NCBI RefSeq assembly: GCF_900112845.1 | Contig: NZ_FONG01000011.1 | Coordinates: 186,001 to 250,000, forward strand | Direction: 5' to 3' | Length of the DNA: 64,000 nt | DNA from: Actinacidiphila alni | GTDB lineage: Bacteria > Actinomycetota > Actinomycetes > Streptomycetales > Streptomycetaceae | Shown here: positions 9,010 through 15,624 of the stretch, in pieces | Layout: each line of letters opens with the position of its first letter | How positions within the stretch are numbered: the first letter of the stretch is position 1 | Notes under the pieces: model-generated | What the model saw: only the letters and a program-made list of their open reading frames with translations | Databases searched by the model: none | What the model was told of the DNA's origin: nothing | Made by a program: the position numbers and the translations under genes

Positions 9010-9040
9010 GGGGGCTCCGCGCAGTCGCGGAGCCCCCTTT
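9010..9040. terminator. Strong terminator hairpin after phosphoketolase
   Basis: A perfect 12-bp stem (GGGGGCTCCGCG / CGCGGAGCCCCC) with loop CAGT is followed by TTT. It separates phosphoketolase from the convergent universal stress gene. Confidence 0.88.
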
Positions 9041-9070
9041 CGGCGGTGCATGCGGTACAGACCGAGGAGG

Positions 9071-9946
9071 TCAGTCGTGCGGGACCACCGCGACGGGGCA
9101 CGCGGCGTGGTGCAGGGCCGCGTGCGCCACCGGACCGATCCGGACGGCGCCCGCCGGATGCGTCCTGCGGCGGCCGACGGCCAGCACGCCCGCCCGGTCG
9201 GCCACCGCGACCAGCGACTGCGCGACCGGACCGGCGATCACGCTCTCGCGCAGGACGACGCCGGGGAAGTGGCGTCGCCACGGAGCGAGCGTCGTCGCCA
9301 GGAGCCGGCTGCGTTCCTCGCGCAGCTCGCGCGCCAGTTCCGGGTCGAGCGACGGAGCCGCGTACCCGTACATCCGGTGGACGTCCCAGATGTGGACGGC
9401 GTGGACGGCGGCGTGCCGCGCGGCGGCCGATTCGAGGGCGAACGCGATGAGCGGACCGCATGGCCGGTCGAGGTCGAGGGCCAGCACCACGTCCCTGTCC
9501 ACCGTGTCCATCTGCCCGATGTCCGCGCCGGCGCCGCCCCGGACCGTCACCACGGGACGGTCGGACCGTGCCGCCAGGTGCAGGCCCACCGAGCCCTGGA
9601 AGAAGCCGCGCACCGCGCCGAGGCCGCGCGAGCCGAGGACCGTCAGCTCGGCACCGGCGGCCGCTTCCAGCAGGACGCTCATCGGTGGGCCGCTCTCCTG
9701 CCGCGCCGAGACACTCAGCCCCGGATGGAGGTCGGTGAGTTCCTTTCCGGCCTCGCGGACCCTGGTCTCCTCCCAGAAACGGAGCCCCTCGGGGTCGGGC
9801 GAGAACTGCACGTTGCCGGCCGGCGCCTGCCAGACGTTGAGCAGCAGAACGGGAAGACCGCGGGCCGCCGCCTCCCGTCCGGCCCAGCGCGCGGCCACGA
9901 AGCTCTGCGGGGAACCGTCGATCCCCACCAGTACCGGATTCGTCAT
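9071..9946 (-). CDS. Tandem-domain universal stress protein
   Basis: The 291-residue protein has two UspA domains. The first (residues 1-140) begins NPVLVGIDGSPQSFVAARWA and ends with the ATP-binding type loop GSRGLGAVRGFFQGSVG. The second (about 150-291) starts DRDVVLALDLDRPCGP and its loop is degenerate (GRRRTHPAGAVRIGPVAHAA). Such proteins rise in dormancy and hypoxia in actinobacteria and bind ATP; their molecular role is unclear. I chose the ATG at 9946 because GAGGTG lies 9 bp upstream, while the upstream ATG falls inside that ribosome site. A DosR-like box lies about 100 bp upstream (10044-10057). It converges on phosphoketolase. Confidence 0.92.
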   Translation of the reverse strand: MTNPVLVGIDGSPQSFVAARWAGREAAARGLPVLLLNVWQAPAGNVQFSPDPEGLRFWEETRVREAGKELTDLHPGLSVSARQESGPPMSVLLEAAAGAELTVLGSRGLGAVRGFFQGSVGLHLAARSDRPVVTVRGGAGADIGQMDTVDRDVVLALDLDRPCGPLIAFALESAAARHAAVHAVHIWDVHRMYGYAAPSLDPELARELREERSRLLATTLAPWRRHFPGVVLRESVIAGPVAQSLVAVADRAGVLAVGRRRTHPAGAVRIGPVAHAALHHAACPVAVVPHD

Positions 9947-10043
9947 CGCTGACACCACCTCGAGTCGTCATGGCGCGAACCCACGAAAGCGGACATACGC
10001 GCCGTTCAGCGCCATCCTCACGCGCCGTGCGCCGTTCCGGGCA

Positions 10044-10057
10044 GGGCCGTTCGGTCC
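10044..10057. promoter_or_regulatory. DosR/OsdR-like box upstream of the universal stress gene
   Basis: GGGCCGTTCGGTCC differs from the 14-bp consensus at one palindromic position. It lies 98 bp upstream of the minus-strand start at 9946. Confidence 0.5.
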
Positions 10058-10097
10058 AGTCCCCCGGCCCGGGCGCGAACCGCCTCTCCCCTGGCGG

Positions 10098-10290
10098 TCA
10101 CGCCGTCGTGGGCAGCACCGCGTCGTGGTGCTTGCCGCCGAGGACGACCTTCAGCGCGGCGGTGTCGGCGGCGCGGCCGAAGATGTCGTACGCCTCCTCC
10201 ATCGCGTCCAATTCGAAGGTGTGGGTGACCAGTTCGGCCGCCGTCAGCCGCCCGGCCGCCATCATCCGCAGGAGTGATGCGCTCGTGGAG
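10098..10290 (-). pseudogene. C-terminal remnant of a zinc-dependent alcohol dehydrogenase
   Basis: The minus-strand frame ending at 10098 encodes SASLLRMMAAGRLTAAELV, then THTFELDAMEEAYDIFGRAA and DTAALKVVL. This is the recognisable last 60 or so residues of class-III/YjgB-like Zn alcohol dehydrogenases (about 345 residues). Homology stops near 10285-10290. Upstream of that the frame is unrelated and runs into a DosR-like box at 10311-10324. About 80 percent of the gene, including all zinc ligands and the NAD fold, is missing. An alcohol dehydrogenase would suit the stress cluster, so this looks like recent loss. Whether the fragment is translated is unknown. Confidence 0.8.
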
Positions 10291-10310
10291 GGCCGAACCG
10301 AACCGTGGAT

Positions 10311-10324
10311 GGGCCGGTCGGCCC
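10311..10324. promoter_or_regulatory. DosR/OsdR-like box with extended symmetry
   Basis: GGGCCGGTCGGCCC is flanked by GAT and ATC, giving near-symmetry over 10308-10327. It lies 57 bp before the universal stress gene at 10381 and abuts the truncated end of the alcohol dehydrogenase remnant. Confidence 0.65.
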
Positions 10325-10380
10325 ATCGCCCGGCGCCCCGGACAGCGGCACCGTGGAGGAAAGAGCATCGGGAGGCCGTG

Positions 10381-10890
10381 ATGTCCGAGGACAGCACCGC
10401 GGGCCCCATCGTCGTGGGGATCAGCGGATCACGTTCGTCGCAGGCGGCGTTGCGCTGGGCGGCGGAGCTGGCAAGTGCCGCGCGGGTGCCGCTGATCGTC
10501 GTCCACGCGTGGCAACCGTCCGGCGCCCTCCGCGCGCCCTACGCCCCGGCGGCGGGAGTTCCCACGGAGGAGGACGACCTCCGGGCCGCCCGGCTGGTGC
10601 TGGACACAGCCCTGCGCACCGCCGGGACCGCGGATCTGCACATCGAGGTGCGACCGGTCCTGGTCCGGGGCCGGCCGGTGCCGACGCTCCTGCGGTACGC
10701 GCCGGCCGCGGAGCTCCTGGCGCTCGGCCGCCGCACGGTCCCGGACGACGGCGACCCGCGGCTTGGCCCCGTCGCGCGTGACTGCCTCACCAAGGCGGGC
10801 TGCCCCGTCGTCACCGTGCCGGCGGCCGTCGTCAGGATCCCGCCCGCGCCGACGCCGCCGAAGCGTCGTCCGGTTGTCGCGGGCCGGTGA
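10381..10890 (+). CDS. Single-domain universal stress protein
   Basis: The 169-residue protein is one UspA domain (PIVVGISGSRSSQAALRWAAEL...LLALGRRTVPDDGDPRLGPVA...CPVVTVP) plus a proline-rich tail. The ATP-binding G-x2-G-x9-G-S loop is not conserved, so nucleotide binding is uncertain. The ATG at 10381 follows GGGAGG. The preceding DosR-like box at 10311-10324 suggests hypoxic induction. Its 3' end overlaps the convergent antiporter gene by 59 bp, so the C-terminal PAPTPPKRRPVVAGR tail is encoded opposite the antiporter tail. Overlapping convergent 3' ends can give antisense effects; this is inference. Confidence 0.88.
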   Translation: MSEDSTAGPIVVGISGSRSSQAALRWAAELASAARVPLIVVHAWQPSGALRAPYAPAAGVPTEEDDLRAARLVLDTALRTAGTADLHIEVRPVLVRGRPVPTLLRYAPAAELLALGRRTVPDDGDPRLGPVARDCLTKAGCPVVTVPAAVVRIPPAPTPPKRRPVVAGR

Positions 10891-11995
10891 GGGATGTCGC
10901 GAGGGTGGTGGCCGCGACGGTCACCAGTGCCCCGAACATCAAGGCCGCGGCCTCCCCTGGCTCGAGCAGGTGCAGCTGCGTGCCCAGCGCCGCCGCGGCC
11001 ACGGGCACACCGAGCTGGGCCGAGGTGAGGACACCCACGGCGAAGGGCTGCCCGGTGATCCGCATCGCGGCGTGCACGGCGACCGCGCCCGCCCCCAGAG
11101 CCGCGCCGAGTCCCGCGAAGGCGGGGTGGTGGCCCAAGGCACGCAGATCCAGGGAAGCGCCCAACCACACGAAGAACAAGGGACCGAGAAAACCCTCGGT
11201 GAACGCGAACAACTGCTTCGCCAGACGCCGCGGTTCGCCGATCGCCGAGACCACCAGGCCGAAGGAGAAGCCGGCCAGCATGATCGAGACGTGGGTGCGT
11301 ACGGCGAGGGCAGCCAGCGCGAAGAGCACGATGAGGCTGATCCGCAGTTCCAGTGCGAACCGCCGTTCTTCGGACAGCCGGTGCAACCGCCGCCGGTACC
11401 CGTCACGTTCCAGGCGGCGCAGCACCAGGAACAGCACGGCGGCGCAGACCGTCACCGCGAGCGCGCCGAGGGCAGCCCGCGCCGCGTGCCGCGGGTCGAT
11501 CACCAGGGGCAGTGCGATGATGCACGCGGTGTCGGCGACGGCGACCTGCGGCAGCATCTCCACGATGTGCCGGCCGCCGAGCGACAGCGAGTCGACGATC
11601 GGCAGGATCAGCGCCGCCGACGAGGACGCCATCAGCACCGTGTAGAGGGCGGTGTGCCCGGTGCCGAAGCCCCGGGCGAGAGCGTACGCGGGCGCGACCG
11701 CCAACAGCCCTACGGCCGCGGCGCGGACGACCCCGATGGTCAGCCCGGCCCGCAGCTGCGTGCCGCGTACGGGAACCCTGGCCCCCGCGACGAACATGAT
11801 GAGGGCGAATCCGATGTCCGCGAGGAAGGTGAACGTCCGGTCACCGGCGTCGAGATAGCCGATCACCGTCGGCCCGAGAAGCACCCCGGCCGCCAACTCC
11901 CCCAGCACCACGGGCAGATGCCACTTCTTCGGCAGTGCGAGCAGCGGACCGAGCAGAGCGGCCAGGGACAGAACGGCAAGCACCGTGAAGCTCAC
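10832..11995 (-). CDS. Cation/proton antiporter, CPA2 (KefB/Na-H exchanger) family
   Basis: The 387-residue protein has about 11-12 membrane segments and no soluble regulatory domain. It begins SFTVLAVLSLAALLGPLLAL and contains the conserved LPVVLGELAAGVLLGP motif of CPA2 exchangers. The membrane core includes IGFALIMFVAGARV and FLGPLFFVWLGASLDL. Members swap Na+ or K+ for protons and help pH and ion homeostasis. The usual paired aspartates of CPA2 transporters are altered here, so ion choice cannot be predicted. The start at 11995 is the only good candidate. It diverges from the DoxX gene across a region with a DosR-like box (12183-12196), and its 3' end overlaps the universal stress gene. 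Confidence 0.88.
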   Translation of the reverse strand: MSFTVLAVLSLAALLGPLLALPKKWHLPVVLGELAAGVLLGPTVIGYLDAGDRTFTFLADIGFALIMFVAGARVPVRGTQLRAGLTIGVVRAAAVGLLAVAPAYALARGFGTGHTALYTVLMASSSAALILPIVDSLSLGGRHIVEMLPQVAVADTACIIALPLVIDPRHAARAALGALAVTVCAAVLFLVLRRLERDGYRRRLHRLSEERRFALELRISLIVLFALAALAVRTHVSIMLAGFSFGLVVSAIGEPRRLAKQLFAFTEGFLGPLFFVWLGASLDLRALGHHPAFAGLGAALGAGAVAVHAAMRITGQPFAVGVLTSAQLGVPVAAAALGTQLHLLEPGEAAALMFGALVTVAATTLATSLTGPRQPDDASAASARAGS

Positions 11996-12182
11996 GCGGA
12001 ATCTCCTGGCCCGGCGGTCGGAAAGGCAGCACCACCGTACTCAGCGGCGCCGGGCCCGGACCAGCACCGATGGTCGCACGTACCGGTTCCCCCATCGGGC
12101 GTCGGCCCGTGCCCAGTCGGCCGTGCCGATATCCGCGTTGTAGGCCGCCGTGCGGTCGCGGGTCCTGGCGGGCCCGGAGGAA

Positions 12183-12196
12183 GGGCCGGTCGGCCC
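12183..12196. promoter_or_regulatory. DosR/OsdR-like box between antiporter and DoxX genes
   Basis: GGGCCGGTCGGCCC is an exact copy of the boxes at 1380 and 10311. A weaker dyad GGGTCC-TGGC-GGGCCC is centred 22 bp upstream. It lies in the 296-bp divergent intergenic region, which shows no gene. Confidence 0.6.
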
Positions 12197-12291
12197 CGCG
12201 GATGCGGGCCGCAGGCCCCCAGCGCCACCCACCCGCCCCGCGGGACAGTCATCACGTCACCGAACGACACACCACCCACCAGGGAGCCGTC

Positions 12292-12918
12292 ATGGCCGTC
12301 CACCCCACCACCCGGCAGCACACGGGAATCCACCTCCCTGTCTGGCTCAAGGCGCCCGCCGCCGACCACCAGGACGGCACGACGGCCGTCACCACGACCA
12401 CCGGGGCAGCCGCCAAGTCCCTGGCCGTCCTGCGGATCGCCACCGGCTTCATCTTCCTGTGGGCCTTCCTCGACAAGACCTTCGGCTGGCACTACGCCAC
12501 CGCCTCCGGCAAAGGCTGGACCGACGGCGGCTCCCCCACCAAAGGCTTCCTGTCCGGCGTCTCCGCCGGCCCCCTACAGTCGTTCTTCCACGACATCGCC
12601 GGCAAGGGCTGGACCGACTGGCTGTTCATGCTCGCCCTCCTCGGCATCGGCGCCGCCCTCATGAGCGGCATCGCCCTGCGCCTCACCGCCGCCGCCGGCA
12701 CCATCCTCATGGCCATGATGTGGGCCGCCGAATGGCCCCCCGCCCAGCACCTGTCCACCGGCGAACCGAGCATGTCCTCCAACCCCTTCATGGACTACCA
12801 CTTCCTCTACGCCCTCGCGATGATCGCCTTCGCCCTCACCGCCGCCGGCACCACCTGGGGCCTCGGCCGCCTCTGGAACCGCATCCCCCTCGTCGCCAAA
12901 AACCCCTGGCTCAAGTAA
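12292..12918 (+). CDS. DoxX-family membrane protein
   Basis: The 208-residue protein has four membrane segments (for example SLAVLRIATGFIFLWAFLDK near 45 and LFMLALLGIGAALMSGIALR near 110). The pattern FLDKTFG fits DoxX/DoxD-like proteins, some of which form the membrane part of thiosulfate:quinone oxidoreductase or of a redox complex with SodA. The hydrophilic N-terminus and the loop PPAQHLSTGEPSMSSNPFMDYH are typical of the actinobacterial branch. The ATG at 12292 follows AGGGAG by 6 bp; longer frames are not supported. It lies behind a DosR-like box and is closed by a terminator. A role in membrane redox balance during hypoxia is inferred. Confidence 0.88.
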   Translation: MAVHPTTRQHTGIHLPVWLKAPAADHQDGTTAVTTTTGAAAKSLAVLRIATGFIFLWAFLDKTFGWHYATASGKGWTDGGSPTKGFLSGVSAGPLQSFFHDIAGKGWTDWLFMLALLGIGAALMSGIALRLTAAAGTILMAMMWAAEWPPAQHLSTGEPSMSSNPFMDYHFLYALAMIAFALTAAGTTWGLGRLWNRIPLVAKNPWLK

Positions 12919-12943
12919 CCCCAAGGAGCCGGCAGACCACCCC

Positions 12944-12972
12944 CGGGGCACCGCCACCACAGCGGTGCCCCG
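12944..12972. terminator. Terminator hairpin between DoxX and GAPDH genes
   Basis: A perfect 11-bp stem CGGGGCACCGC / GCGGTGCCCCG with a 7-nt loop follows the DoxX stop codon by about 26 bp. GAPDH may therefore have its own promoter. Confidence 0.75.
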
Positions 12973-13024
12973 AACGCATCACTGGTCCGTACAGGAATCC
13001 GCCACCCGAAAGGAAGCGACAGAC

Positions 13025-14044
13025 ATGACCATCCGCGTCGGAATCAACGGATTCGGCCGCGTGGGACGCAGCTACCTGCGGGCGCTGCTCGCCCGTGAGG
13101 CGGCCCAGGAGACACCCGGCGTCGAGGTGGTGGCGGTCAACGACATCGCCCCGGTCTCCACGCTCGCCCATCTGCTGGAGTACGACTCCACCTTCGGCAG
13201 GCTCCCGGTCGCCGTCACCCACGACGACCGGAGCTTCACCGTGGCCGGCCACCGTATCGCCGTGACCGCCCATCGCGACCCGGGGGCGCTCGCGTGGTCC
13301 GAGGAGGACGTCGACATCGTCGTCGAGTCCACCGGCCGGCTGCGGGCCCGGGACCAGGCGGCCGTCCATCTGAAGGCGGGCGCCGCGAAGGTGCTGATCT
13401 CCGCGCCGGGCAAGGACGTCGACGCCACGCTCGTGATGGGCGTCAACCACACGGAGTACGACCCGGGCCGGGACGACATCGTCTCCAACGCCTCGTGCAC
13501 CACGAACTGCGTGGCGCCGATGGTCAAGGTCCTCCAGGACCGCTTCGGGGTCGAGAGCGGTCTGATGACGACGATCCACGGCTACACCAACGACCAGTCG
13601 CTGCTCGACGGCCCGCACAAGGATCTGCGGCGCGCGCGGTCGGCCGCGCTGAGCATCATCCCGACCAGCACCGGCGCCGCTCGTGCGGTCGGCCTCGTCC
13701 TGCCCGCCCTCGACGGCGCCCTGGACGGGGTCGCGGTGCGCGTACCGGTGGAGGACGGCTCCCTGACCGATCTGACGGTGCTGCTGCGCCGCGCGGTGAC
13801 GGTGGAGGAGGTGAACGCGGCCTTCGCCGAAGCGGCGGACGGCCCGCTGTCCGGCGTCCTGCGCGTCAGCACCGCCCCGATCGTCTCCCGCGACGTCATC
13901 GGCGACCCCGCGTCCTGCGTCCTGGACGCACCGCTGACCCAGGCGCACGGCCGCCTGGTGAAGGTCTTCGGCTGGTACGACAACGAGTGGGGCTACAGCA
14001 ACCGTCTGCTCGACCTGACGGAGTACGTCGCCGCCAGGCTGTGA
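13025..14044 (+). CDS. gap: Glyceraldehyde-3-phosphate dehydrogenase, type I
   Basis: The 339-residue cytoplasmic enzyme oxidises and phosphorylates glyceraldehyde-3-P. The Rossmann start VGINGFGRVGRSYLRA, the motif SNASCTTNCVAP with catalytic Cys158, and the C-terminal WYDNEWGYSNRLLDL are intact. The VNDIA segment after the second strand carries the Asp typical of NAD rather than NADP use. Within the catalytic domain the usual phosphate-binding segments (STGAARAVGLVLP) are present. The ATG at 13025 follows GAAAGGAAG; the longer frame lacks a site. As it lies in a stress cluster and not with pgk/tpi, it is probably a second GAPDH used under stress alongside phosphoketolase. A strong terminator follows. 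Confidence 0.95.
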   Translation: MTIRVGINGFGRVGRSYLRALLAREAAQETPGVEVVAVNDIAPVSTLAHLLEYDSTFGRLPVAVTHDDRSFTVAGHRIAVTAHRDPGALAWSEEDVDIVVESTGRLRARDQAAVHLKAGAAKVLISAPGKDVDATLVMGVNHTEYDPGRDDIVSNASCTTNCVAPMVKVLQDRFGVESGLMTTIHGYTNDQSLLDGPHKDLRRARSAALSIIPTSTGAARAVGLVLPALDGALDGVAVRVPVEDGSLTDLTVLLRRAVTVEEVNAAFAEAADGPLSGVLRVSTAPIVSRDVIGDPASCVLDAPLTQAHGRLVKVFGWYDNEWGYSNRLLDLTEYVAARL

Positions 14045-14067
14045 GCCCCGGCCCGGCACCGTTCATA

Positions 14068-14103
14068 CGGGGTCTTCCCGCACATGGTCGCGGGAAGACC
14101 CCG
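14068..14103. terminator. Terminator hairpin after GAPDH
   Basis: A perfect 13-bp stem CGGGGTCTTCCCG / CGGGAAGACCCCG with a 10-nt loop lies between convergent GAPDH and universal stress genes. Confidence 0.85.
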
Positions 14104-14125
14104 TTCGGGTCGGGGCGCGGTGCCT

Positions 14126-14947
14126 TCAGTGCCGCGGTGCCAGGAGCAGCGGGCAGCGCGTGTGGTGGGCGACCGCGTGCGCGACGCCGCCGAGGCCCCG
14201 GCTCGTACGCGCCTCGCCCCGGCCCACGACCAGCAGGTCCGCGCTGCCCGACGCCCGTACGAGCGCGTCCGCGGGCCCGAACAGCCGCAGGTCCGGCAGC
14301 ACCGCCACCGACGGATATTTGGCGCGCCGGCCGCGCAACGCCTCTTCCAGCAGCTGGAGTTCCCCGTCCTCCCAGTCGGCCCGGTCCTCCTCCACCGGCA
14401 TCACCACCTGCTCGTCGTACGGGGCCGGCAGCCGCCACGCGCCCACCGCCCGCAGCCGCGCCTCCCTGCGTCGCGCCGTCTCGAAGGCGAGGTCGAGCGC
14501 CCGGGCATCGGGGTGGTGGCCGTCGACGCCGACCGCCACCTCGGGCACTCCGCTCCCGCCGGACTCCTCCGGCACGAGCGCCACCGCGCAGGGCGCGTCC
14601 GCAGCGACGCCCAGCGCCACGGATCCCAGGCGCAGCCCGGGGAATCCGCCCGATCCGCGGGTGGCGACCACCAGCAGCTCCGCCCCGGCGCCGACGTCGT
14701 TCAGCACGCGCTCCGGCACTCCGGCGATCTCCCGTGCCACCACGTCGAGCCGCGGATGGCCGCGCCGCACCTCGGCCACCGCCGTCGCCACGCGCCGCCC
14801 GACCGCCGAGCCCGTCCCGTGTCGCCGTGGACTCACGGTCACCACCCGCAGTGCCAGCCCGCGCGCCACCCCCTCGGCCGCCGCCCACCGCAACGCGGCC
14901 GCACTCGCCGCCGACCCGTCGACCCCGGCCACCACGTACCGCGTCAC
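14126..14947 (-). CDS. Tandem-domain universal stress protein
   Basis: The 273-residue product has two UspA domains. Domain 1 opens YVVAGVDGSAASAAALRWAA and has an ATP-type loop ATRGSGGFPGLRLGSV. Domain 2 opens PEVAVGVDGHHPDARALDLA and ends with a shortened loop GRGEARTSRGLGGVAHAVA. I chose the GTG at 14947 because GGGAGGTGG lies just upstream, and the longer frame adds only a glycine/arginine-rich stretch. It is the third stress protein of this family in 6 kb. A DosR-like box is 87 bp upstream (15034-15047). The role is likely ATP-linked dormancy or stress adaptation, by family. Confidence 0.92.
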   Translation of the reverse strand: MTRYVVAGVDGSAASAAALRWAAAEGVARGLALRVVTVSPRRHGTGSAVGRRVATAVAEVRRGHPRLDVVAREIAGVPERVLNDVGAGAELLVVATRGSGGFPGLRLGSVALGVAADAPCAVALVPEESGGSGVPEVAVGVDGHHPDARALDLAFETARRREARLRAVGAWRLPAPYDEQVVMPVEEDRADWEDGELQLLEEALRGRRAKYPSVAVLPDLRLFGPADALVRASGSADLLVVGRGEARTSRGLGGVAHAVAHHTRCPLLLAPRH

Positions 14948-15033
14948 CGTGCCCCACCTCCCGCTGTCGCGCCCACGGCCCGCGCCGAGGAGCTCCCGCC
15001 CCCACACTGCGCCTCACCGCCCGGCCGTCCCAT

Positions 15034-15047
15034 GGGCCGACAGACCC
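15034..15047. promoter_or_regulatory. DosR/OsdR-like box, last in the cluster
   Basis: GGGCCGACAGACCC matches the consensus with one change in the right arm. It precedes the universal stress gene at 14947. No further copy of this motif was seen to the right. Confidence 0.5.
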
Positions 15048-15085
15048 GCGCCCTGCCCCGGCCGGCCCCGCCGCGTCGGACGAGG

Positions 15086-15547
15086 TCAGGCGCTCATGCC
15101 GTAGCCCAACTCCTCGGCCCCGACGTGCCAGAAGGAGTTCTCGTCGGCGACGGCCTCGGGGTCGAGCGCCCCGAACCGTTCCAGCAACGCTTCGGTGAGC
15201 GCGTCGGCGGCCTGCTCGGCCAGGTCCTCGGCCTCGTCCTCGTCCACCTCGTCGCCGGGCCCCTCGTACGCGGCGGCCTCACCAGCGGCCTCCTCATATG
15301 CGCGGTTGAAGGCGACGAACGCCTCGACGCCGGAGTTGACGTACTGGGGCGCGTCGCCCTCCGGCAGACACCACAACGAACCGTCGTCACGCCGGAGGAC
15401 GAGGGCGCTCAGTCCGGAGTCGACCGCGACCACGGCATATCGCGCGCCGCCGACCGTCTTTTCGGTGAAAGGGGCGTCCTGCCACACCCCGGGATACGGG
15501 CAACGAGCGCATCCGGCCAGCAGCGAGGCGATGTCAGCATCATTCAT
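15086..15547 (-). CDS. SUKH-4 family immunity-like protein
   Basis: The 153-residue acidic protein fits the SUKH-4 (SMI1/KNR4-related) family, which includes immunity proteins against secreted nuclease or deaminase toxins. The family pattern is visible in YAVVAVDSGLSALVLRRDDGSLWCLPEG, YVNSGVEAFVAFNRAYEE and the C-terminal DPEAVADENSFWHVGAEELGYG. A run of Asp/Glu (GDEVDEDEAEDLAE) sits in a loop. No toxin gene lies nearby, so it may be an orphan immunity gene or serve another role. The ATG at 15547 has no strong ribosome site in view. It lies between the stress cluster and the ClC gene. Confidence 0.7.
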   Translation of the reverse strand: MNDADIASLLAGCARCPYPGVWQDAPFTEKTVGGARYAVVAVDSGLSALVLRRDDGSLWCLPEGDAPQYVNSGVEAFVAFNRAYEEAAGEAAAYEGPGDEVDEDEAEDLAEQAADALTEALLERFGALDPEAVADENSFWHVGAEELGYGMSA

Positions 15548-15624
15548 GCCGCGAATCTAGCCCGCCCCGTCAGCACTTCCCCCTCCGCCCGCCGGTCCGG
15601 TCGGCGGGCGGGTCCCGTGTCCGG

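Noticed and set aside
6489-9971. Minus-strand open frame of 1160 codons across phosphoketolase
   Set aside because: Composition is low-complexity and it crosses the strong terminator at 9010-9040. Phosphoketolase is certain on the plus strand.
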